Of a DNA stretch of 12,209 nt, positions 6,991-12,209 are shown in pieces (position 1 is the first letter of the stretch; every line of letters begins with the position of its first letter). Under the pieces are notes generated by a model. The model saw only the letters and a list, made by a program, of their open reading frames with translations. It had not been told where the DNA came from and searched no databases. Position numbers and translations under genes: made by a program. This DNA comes from JBDSYA01 sp039925865 (GTDB lineage Bacteria > Bacteroidota > Ignavibacteria > Tepidaquicellales > Tepidaquicellaceae), in contig JBDSYA010000225.1 in the NCBI GenBank assembly GCA_039925865.1, positions 1 to 12,209 on the forward strand, in the 5' to 3' direction.

Positions 6991-8097
6991 TTATAATGTA
7001 AAAAAATGTTTAATTTTATCGCTGACATATTCGATCTGCTCATCAGTCATTTCAGGAAACAGAGGCAAAGAAATACAGCTGTCAGCCAATTTTTCTGTTA
7101 CGGGAAAATCACCTTTTTTATAACCCAGATGTTGAAAACATTCCTGAATATGAAGCGGAACCGGATAGTGCATTCCCGTCGATACACCATTGTCATTCAA
7201 ATATTTTTGCAGTTCATCTCTCCTGTCAGTTTGTATTACATAAAGATGATAAACATGTTTTGCATAGGACATTTCCTTTGGCAGAATAATTTCAGAAATG
7301 TCTTTCAGACAATCATTATATTTTTTTGCAGCGTCTCTTCTCTTATTAGTCCAGTTGTCCAGATGTTTAAGCTTGATGCCTAGTACTGCACCTTGTATTC
7401 CTTCCATTCTGTAATTATGTCCGAACGTTTCATGATAATATTTTTTTACAGAGCCGTGATCACGGTACATCCTGACTTTTAAAGCAAGAGCATCATTGTT
7501 AGTGGTAACTGCGCCGCTTTCACCAAATGCTCCCAGATTTTTCCCGGGATAAAAACTAAATGAGCACACACTGGAAAGTCCACCTACTTTTTTACTCTTA
7601 TATTCAGCAAGATGAGCCTGTGCTGCATCTTCAATAAGCAGAATATTATGTTTATCTGCTATTTGTTTTATAGGGTCAAGATCAGCAGGCTGTCCGTAAA
7701 GATGCACTGCTACAATTGCCTTAGTATCAGGAGTAATCTTTTCTTCAATTTTTACAGGATCAATATTATAACTATCATTTTGGCAATCAACAAATACCGG
7801 CTTAGCTCCGCAAAGGGTTATTCCCCAGGCTGTAGCAATGAAAGTATTTGCGGGAATTATCACTTCATCATTTGCTTTTATTCCGTTTGCCCATAATGCA
7901 AGATGATTTCCGTCAGTGCCTGAACTTACACCTATGCAGTGTTTAACATCATGTGCTGCAGCAAAATCATTTTCAAAATCAGTAACTGATTTTCCAAGGA
8001 TAAATGAAGAGTTGTCAATAATATTTTGTATTGCAGGACCTGTCTCATTTTTAACAGAATCATTTTGCTGCCGCAGATCCATAAAAGGTATTTTCAA
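6991..8097 (-). CDS. PLP-dependent sugar aminotransferase (DegT/DnrJ/EryC1/StrS family)
   Basis: A 368-residue type I-fold aminotransferase that should convert a keto-sugar nucleotide to an amino-sugar nucleotide. It shows IPFMDL at the N-terminus, SSGTDGNHLALWA (58-70) for cofactor phosphate binding, IEDAAQAH (155-162) with the PLP-ring aspartate D157, and FSFYPGKNLGAFGESGA (180-196) with the Schiff-base lysine K186. The C-terminal GMHYPVPLH segment is also standard. The FYPGKNLGA form of the lysine motif resembles, from memory, C-3 aminotransferases of dTDP-sugars (FdtB/QdtB type) more than the PseC/ArnB C-4 group. This fits the acyltransferase two genes on. The start is TTG at 8097, which keeps the conserved KIPFMDL; an in-frame TAA lies two codons upstream. 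ATG at 8082 is the alternative. No sugar 4,6-dehydratase or ketoisomerase is in the window, so the substrate must be made elsewhere. Confidence 0.95.
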   Translation of the reverse strand: MKIPFMDLRQQNDSVKNETGPAIQNIIDNSSFILGKSVTDFENDFAAAHDVKHCIGVSSGTDGNHLALWANGIKANDEVIIPANTFIATAWGITLCGAKPVFVDCQNDSYNIDPVKIEEKITPDTKAIVAVHLYGQPADLDPIKQIADKHNILLIEDAAQAHLAEYKSKKVGGLSSVCSFSFYPGKNLGAFGESGAVTTNNDALALKVRMYRDHGSVKKYYHETFGHNYRMEGIQGAVLGIKLKHLDNWTNKRRDAAKKYNDCLKDISEIILPKEMSYAKHVYHLYVIQTDRRDELQKYLNDNGVSTGMHYPVPLHIQECFQHLGYKKGDFPVTEKLADSCISLPLFPEMTDEQIEYVSDKIKHFFTL

Positions 8098-8104
8098 ATC
8101 TTAG

Positions 8105-8866
8105 TTATTTTGATTTTAAATTATTGTTTGTAAATAATTCCTGAACTGAATATAAAACAAAAAACGGAAGTGTAGATGCATATCTGTAAAACATTTTCCG
8201 GGGCTGTTGTATAAGCCGGAAAAACCATTCAAATCCCAGCCTCTGAAATATATAAGGAGCTCTTTTAATATCACCTGTGTAAAAGCGGAATGCCGCTCCT
8301 ACTCCGACCATTATACCCTTGTTTAGTTTTTCGAAATTTTCTTTCATCCATATTTCCTGTTTACCGCCTCCGAGACTGACCCATATAAAATCAGGATCTG
8401 CAGTTTTAATTGCTTTAATAATACTGTCATTGATTTCCGGAGTCCAGGTGCCAAACTCAGGGCTAAGGCTGCCTGTGACATTTAATTTATATTTTTTAGA
8501 AAGTTTTGCTTTTAGTGAGCGATGAATCTCGCCGGTGTCACCGAGAAAAAAGTGTGTCGTTTCTGTACCGGAAGTTTTTTCGAAAACTTTTTCCATAAAA
8601 TCCGGACCGGCTACCCGGTCAATATTTGTTATTCCTTTTAATTTAGCAAAGAGCGAAACGGGTCTTCCATCCGGCAGCGATATAAAGGAATTATTGATCG
8701 CTTCCTTTAGAGCAGGTGATTTTCTGTGAGCATTTACAATATTACCCACATCTGTCACGCATATGTAATGCGGCTTATTTAATTTACTGTGAGCAATAAC
8801 TTCAGCAACTGCAGATTCGGAATCACAGCAAGAAACTTTTATATTTTTAAAATAAAAATTTTTCAA
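8105..8866 (-). CDS. WecG/TagA/CpsF family glycosyltransferase (GT26)
   Basis: A 253-residue GT26 enzyme. Family members transfer ManNAc, ManNAcA, glucose or similar onto an undecaprenyl-diphosphate-linked first sugar, so this is the likely second-step transferase. Visible motifs are VTDVGN (37-42), LPDGRPV (64-70) with D66 at the position of the proposed catalytic base, VAGPDF (85-90), IWVSLGGGKQE (161-171), GVGAAFRFYTGD (178-189), KRAPYIFQRLGFEWFFRL (191-208) and QPRKMFYRY (211-219). The GGGKQE box differs from the more common G-x-P-K-Q-E by proline to glycine. The last 30 residues start with a hydrophobic stretch, matching the C-terminal appendage that brings TagA-type enzymes to the membrane. 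The start must be TTG at 8866: an in-frame stop lies five codons upstream and no ATG precedes residue 91. Gaps of 7 bases lie on both sides. Confidence 0.94.
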   Translation of the reverse strand: MKNFYFKNIKVSCCDSESAVAEVIAHSKLNKPHYICVTDVGNIVNAHRKSPALKEAINNSFISLPDGRPVSLFAKLKGITNIDRVAGPDFMEKVFEKTSGTETTHFFLGDTGEIHRSLKAKLSKKYKLNVTGSLSPEFGTWTPEINDSIIKAIKTADPDFIWVSLGGGKQEIWMKENFEKLNKGIMVGVGAAFRFYTGDIKRAPYIFQRLGFEWFFRLIQQPRKMFYRYASTLPFFVLYSVQELFTNNNLKSK

Positions 8867-8873
8867 ATATACT

Positions 8874-10031
8874 TTAGTTTAATGCTTTAGTAAATGTATT
8901 TATTATGTTGTCAATATTCTTATTTAATGTGAAATGTTCTTCAAATCTTTTTCTCCCGGCATCTCCCATCTTTTCCCTTAAGTTTTTATCCTTAATAAGT
9001 CTGATCAAAGCTTCTGCAATCTGTTTTGGATTTTTTTTATCTACTAATGATCCTGTAATTCCGTCAATTACCATTTCCGGAATTGCTCCCACATTTTTTG
9101 TTGAAATTACCGGACAGCCATAAGACATGGCTTCGATGATTACCATTGGACAGCCTTCATACGGATACCATGTTGGAAAAACCATCACATCAGTATTCTG
9201 TAATAATTTTTCTTTTTCAGTACCCGATATTATTCCCGTAAATTTTATGAAATCATGCATCTTATTATCAATTATGATCTCTGCAGCCTTGATCCTTGTT
9301 GGTTCCTCTCTGGCATTCCATTCACCTGTAAATTTAAAAGTTACTTTTTTGAAATCCTTTATTACAATCGCAGCTGCATTCAGCACATCAAGCACACCCT
9401 TGCTTTCAAACAGATTTGAATAGAAAGTAATATTAATGTTCGCATCATTATCTCTGCAGGATTTTTTTTCAATTATTTTTTCTGATTTTAAACCGTTTGG
9501 AAATGCCACAATATTCCTTATAAATCCTATAAAATTATCCTTGAGGGTTTCACTATATACAATTGCAGTTTTCACTTTGCTTAATGTGTGCCTGATATAA
9601 TATCTCACTGCAAAATTTGATTTAGAGTAAAATATTTTTCTGAAGAAATCTCCTTCATGCAGATGTATGATAATTTTGGCCTTTGAAAAATATGATGCGA
9701 TCAGAATAAATCCTCCGTCTCTGAGATAAGGAAGAAAATTTGAAGATACAGGAATGTAAACTATTTCAGGATTTAATTTTCTTACTAATTGAAAAAGATC
9801 AAATAAATTTTTTAAAGCCAGGCGGACATTTGTCAGATCGAGCTTCGAAAGATTGTCAAGACTTCTGTGATCTGAAATATCGAGATGCGAAATTTTAAAT
9901 TCTTCACTTATCCTTGAATTTATTAAGTTGTAAAAATAAACATTTGAGCCGTGATACGGCGGGGGAATGCTGCCAACCATTACAACTTTTCTTTTACGGT
10001 CCATTTTAAAATTCTTACTTTGACTTAACAT
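8874..10031 (-). CDS. Glycosyltransferase family 4 (GT-B fold)
   Basis: A 385-residue retaining GT4-type enzyme, presumed to act on the lipid-linked unit. After a short leader the N-terminal domain reads KVVMVGSIPPPYHGSN (15-30), with the proline-rich glycine loop typical of many GT4 proteins. FPNGL (177-181) lies in the linker and FYSNLFESKG (203-212) opens the donor domain. The EX7E pair is intact, E292 and E300 in YEGCPMVIIEAMSYG. A second feature is NVGAIPEMVIDGITG (323-337), the common C-terminal loop. The start is uncertain. ATG at 10031 overlaps the upstream gene by 17 bases and has GAGG about nine bases before it, one of the few Shine-Dalgarno-like sites here. ATG at 10004 gives the usual N-terminus, starts ten bases after the upstream stop and would remove nine residues. 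Donor sugar unknown. Confidence 0.93.
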   Translation of the reverse strand: MLSQSKNFKMDRKRKVVMVGSIPPPYHGSNVYFYNLINSRISEEFKISHLDISDHRSLDNLSKLDLTNVRLALKNLFDLFQLVRKLNPEIVYIPVSSNFLPYLRDGGFILIASYFSKAKIIIHLHEGDFFRKIFYSKSNFAVRYYIRHTLSKVKTAIVYSETLKDNFIGFIRNIVAFPNGLKSEKIIEKKSCRDNDANINITFYSNLFESKGVLDVLNAAAIVIKDFKKVTFKFTGEWNAREEPTRIKAAEIIIDNKMHDFIKFTGIISGTEKEKLLQNTDVMVFPTWYPYEGCPMVIIEAMSYGCPVISTKNVGAIPEMVIDGITGSLVDKKNPKQIAEALIRLIKDKNLREKMGDAGRKRFEEHFTLNKNIDNIINTFTKALN

Positions 10032-11166
10032 AATTCATCGCCTCATCAAATCCTTTTAACATATTTTCAGTTGAACATTCATTCTGGGCTGTATAAAATG
10101 CTTTTGCTCTTAATTTATTAGAAAGTTCCGGATTGGAAATTATATCAGTCATTTTACCTGCAATTGCTTTTACACTTCCATCCTCAACAAGATAACCATT
10201 TAAATTCTCTTTAATGTATCCAACACCTTCACCATGAAAATCACCTGTTTTCAACTGCGAAATTACGGGAGTCCCAAAACAAAATGAATGAACTACAGAA
10301 AGTCCCAGCCTGCCGGGCATAACAAAGGCATCACTTACATAGATCAATTCTCCCGTCTTTTCTTCATCCAATATTTCTCCCAGAAATCTGACATTTCTCA
10401 AATTCAGATCCTTCGATAGCTTAGTCAAATTATCCCTCTGTGGTCCATCGCCGACTATACTTAAACTGCAGTCTGAATTATTGTCTTCTAAAATTTTAAA
10501 TGCTTTCAGTAAAAGATCAACTTGTTTATCTTCAAGCAGCCTCCCGACAAATACAAAGTGAAATTTATTTTTAAGACCAAGTTCTTTCCTTATCACATCA
10601 AGTCCCTTTTTGTCAAACTTTTCTTTCAGTTGAAATTGATTTTCTGTATCTAAAGTGTTGGGTGCTACAAAATAATGATCTGTTTTTTTTGAATATTTTG
10701 AAATTTTCAGTCTTCCGGTTTCCCAATAAAAGATAACAGCATCAGCTTTAAGGGAAAGATACAATCTTATTTTATCTGCAAATTTATTTAATGGATCAAA
10801 ACCACGGACAGGATCATATCCAAAGCTCCACAGGATCAGTTTGTACCGCAGGAAAAACTTCAGAATGAAAAGCAGATAGATATTCAGATTGCCGACATTG
10901 AAAACCGAGATTACAATATCTGGCCGATATTTAAATATCTTAAAATAAATATTTGTAAGGAAAACTTTACCTGATTTGTCAAAGTATAAATTTTTTGAAA
11001 GAATAAAATTTTTGTCATTAATTTCAACTGCATTTTTTAAAGATTCACCTTTGCGCGGCTGACCGTATAAAATTTTTGTATTCACATATCTTTCACAGAA
11101 TTTCCGAAAGAAGCCAATCCGGTAATGAGGAAGGAGCCGCTGCAGAATAATAATTCTTTCTTTCAT
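10015..11166 (-). CDS. GT4-like glycosyltransferase with altered EX7E motif
   Basis: A 383-residue GT-B glycosyltransferase when started at ATG 11166. That ATG overlaps the amidotransferase stop by one base (TGATG). A TTG one codon earlier (11169) is open but is the poorer start. The N-terminal domain begins MKERIIILQRLLPHYRIGFF, like transferases whose names contain 'PHYR'. APNTLDTE (168-175) sits in the linker, and FVGRLLEDKQVDLLLKAF (206-223) and VGDGPQRDNL (238-247) form the donor domain core. The position of the usual EX7E is occupied by MPGRLGLSVVHSFCFGTPVI, so the two glutamates are replaced by G285 and H293. A GLS-VVHS variant of this kind occurs, from memory, in a recognised GT4 subgroup, so the enzyme is probably active rather than decayed. 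Its acceptor and donor are unknown. Confidence 0.9.
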   Translation of the reverse strand: MKERIIILQRLLPHYRIGFFRKFCERYVNTKILYGQPRKGESLKNAVEINDKNFILSKNLYFDKSGKVFLTNIYFKIFKYRPDIVISVFNVGNLNIYLLFILKFFLRYKLILWSFGYDPVRGFDPLNKFADKIRLYLSLKADAVIFYWETGRLKISKYSKKTDHYFVAPNTLDTENQFQLKEKFDKKGLDVIRKELGLKNKFHFVFVGRLLEDKQVDLLLKAFKILEDNNSDCSLSIVGDGPQRDNLTKLSKDLNLRNVRFLGEILDEEKTGELIYVSDAFVMPGRLGLSVVHSFCFGTPVISQLKTGDFHGEGVGYIKENLNGYLVEDGSVKAIAGKMTDIISNPELSNKLRAKAFYTAQNECSTENMLKGFDEAMNYVKSK

Positions 11167-12209
11167 CAAAGATTTTTAATTCCGTAAACCTGAGACCATA
11201 GTTCTAGATTAATGAAACGCCAGTATGGAAAATTTATATCCTTATCTGAAGAATCTGAAAACTTTTTCTTTACTTTTTTAGGATCAAAAATTTTTTTATT
11301 TTTAAATGAATCTGAGTTTAACATTTCATTTATAAATTTGACCGAACTTTTTTCGTTGATCCAGTTTTCAAATGGTGTCACAAATCCGATCTTTTTATAA
11401 TTGTTAATTATAGACGAAGGTAACTTATCATTAAATATATCACGAAGAATTTTTTTGGTAATCCCGTTATCGATCTTTTTCTCTGATGGAAGTGTAAAAG
11501 CCAGCTCTACTAATCTATAGTCGATAAAAGGCGATCTCATTTCAATTGAATTTTGCATTGAAGAATGATCTTCATAATGCAGGATCTGGTTAAAGCCCTG
11601 ATACTCTATATTATATTTCATGTAACCGGATAAATTACCCGAAGAGAGTTTTTTATATTCTGAATTTTTGAAGTAATTGTAATTATTTCTTGTGAAATCT
11701 TTCGACATACAGCTTAGCACTTTATGAGCATATTTAGCTCTCAGATACGATGCATACTTTCTTGAGCTTAAAGCTTTGAGGGTCTGCATTAAAATATATT
11801 TATACGAAAATTTCATTTTTCCGAATATTGCATTTGCCTGAGAAATAAATTTATGCGGAGATCTCATTAAAATATCCAATAGAAAGTAACCTATAAAATA
11901 TCGGTCATATCCTCCCCACACCTCGTCAGCTCCCTGCCCGTTCAATACAACTTTGACATTTTGCTTGCTGATATCCTTCATCAAAGTGTAGTGTGCGAAG
12001 CTAGTTGCACTGAATACCGGCTCGCCCATCCCGTAAACAAATTTATTGATAGAATTAAAAAGATCCGGTTTTTCGAGAGATAGTTTTACTGATCTGACAT
12101 GCCTGCAGGTCTTTAAAAAATCATCAATGATAGCTGACTCATCATAACGAAAACCGGGAAAGACGGCGGAATAAGCTGTGACGTTTTCGTTATTGAGCTG
12201 ATGATTATC
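11166..12209 (-). CDS. asnB: AsnB-type glutamine-dependent amidotransferase, C-terminal part (5' end outside window)
   Basis: The frame is open to base 12209, so 347 residues of the C-terminal synthetase domain are present. The Met at 12029 is internal, because 60 further in-frame residues precede it (including SAVFPGFRYDES, matching the family's FSA-F-DE segment). Visible motifs are VKVVLNGQGADEVWGGYDRY (residues 85-104 of the visible part), the YEDHSSM-SIEMRSPFID region (about 212-230) and YKKIGFVTPFENWI (271-284). The N-terminal glutaminase domain and the ATP-binding SGGLDSS loop should lie just beyond the right edge. Housekeeping AsnB makes asparagine. Homologues in polysaccharide clusters are thought to amidate sugar acids such as uronic acids, and the operon context favours that role by inference. 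It ends by sharing one base with the next glycosyltransferase start. Confidence 0.93.
   Translation of the reverse strand, partial: DNHQLNNENVTAYSAVFPGFRYDESAIIDDFLKTCRHVRSVKLSLEKPDLFNSINKFVYGMGEPVFSATSFAHYTLMKDISKQNVKVVLNGQGADEVWGGYDRYFIGYFLLDILMRSPHKFISQANAIFGKMKFSYKYILMQTLKALSSRKYASYLRAKYAHKVLSCMSKDFTRNNYNYFKNSEYKKLSSGNLSGYMKYNIEYQGFNQILHYEDHSSMQNSIEMRSPFIDYRLVELAFTLPSEKKIDNGITKKILRDIFNDKLPSSIINNYKKIGFVTPFENWINEKSSVKFINEMLNSDSFKNKKIFDPKKVKKKFSDSSDKDINFPYWRFINLELWSQVYGIKNL

Noticed and set aside
7006..7383. Plus-strand open frame of 125 codons
   Set aside because: It is antisense to the aminotransferase C-terminal half, which has strong family motifs in the opposite strand. No recognisable protein features.
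8863..8870. TATATTTG at the GT26 start, matching the Bacteroidota TAnnTTTG promoter element
   Set aside because: It overlaps the start codon itself, so a transcript from it would begin inside the gene and lose the start. The match is likely chance.
9127..9423. Plus-strand open frame of 98 codons
   Set aside because: It is antisense to the intact GT4 gene at 8874-10031. All other plus-strand frames in the window are also shadows of this kind.
11167..11169. TTG as start of the GT4-like gene
   Set aside because: The next codon is ATG at 11166, forming a TGATG overlap with the amidotransferase stop, a common coupling arrangement. The longer TTG start adds only one residue.
12027..12029. ATG at 12029 as the start of the AsnB-type gene
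   Set aside because: The frame stays open for 60 more codons to the window edge with family-like sequence (VFPGFRYDES), so this Met is internal.

Overview
The window is one continuous stretch of a cell-surface polysaccharide (O-antigen, capsule or exopolysaccharide) biosynthesis locus. All twelve genes lie on the minus strand, so transcription enters at base 12209 and leaves at base 1. Ten genes are complete. One is cut by the right edge (an AsnB-type amidotransferase lacking its 5' part), and one is cut by the left edge (a membrane protein at 1-855). I translated the left-edge protein by hand: 285 codons are open from its ATG to base 1.

The DNA is strongly A/T-rich. Start codons mostly lack a Shine-Dalgarno sequence, and several genes can only start at TTG or GTG. 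With the protein families present, this fits the Bacteroidota/Ignavibacteriota/Chlorobiota neighbourhood. That placement is an inference from style; there is no marker gene here.

Layout in transcription order: AsnB-type amidotransferase (12209-11166); GT4-like glycosyltransferase with a degenerate EX7E motif (11166-10015); GT4 glycosyltransferase (10031-8874); WecG/TagA/CpsF family GT26 glycosyltransferase (8866-8105); DegT/DnrJ/EryC1/StrS sugar aminotransferase (8097-6991); membrane polyprenyl-phosphate sugar-1-phosphate transferase (6950-5508); left-handed beta-helix sugar acyltransferase (5494-5027); Wzx-type flippase (4939-3695); class I SAM methyltransferase (3698-3036); GT4 (3023-1929); GT4 (1929-871); polytopic GT-C-like membrane protein (855 to beyond 1). 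Spacings are 1-17 base overlaps or gaps of at most 40 bases, except one 87-base gap before the flippase. The set is therefore most simply read as a single operon.

Inferred pathway: the aminotransferase and the acyltransferase make an N-acylated amino sugar nucleotide. The phosphotransferase loads the first sugar phosphate onto the lipid carrier. The GT26 enzyme and the three or four GT4 enzymes extend the unit, and the methyltransferase and amidotransferase decorate it. Wzx flips it across the inner membrane. No recognisable Wzy polymerase, chain-length regulator or export gene is in the window. The GT-C-like protein is the only remaining polytopic membrane enzyme.

No tRNA, rRNA, CRISPR array, insertion sequence or convincing terminator was seen. 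No stretch over 300 bases is without a gene. I see no clearly undescribed system. The best leads are the edge-hidden GT-C-like gene, the run of forced non-ATG starts, an A8 tract directly behind the acyltransferase start, and a GT4 enzyme missing both EX7E glutamates.
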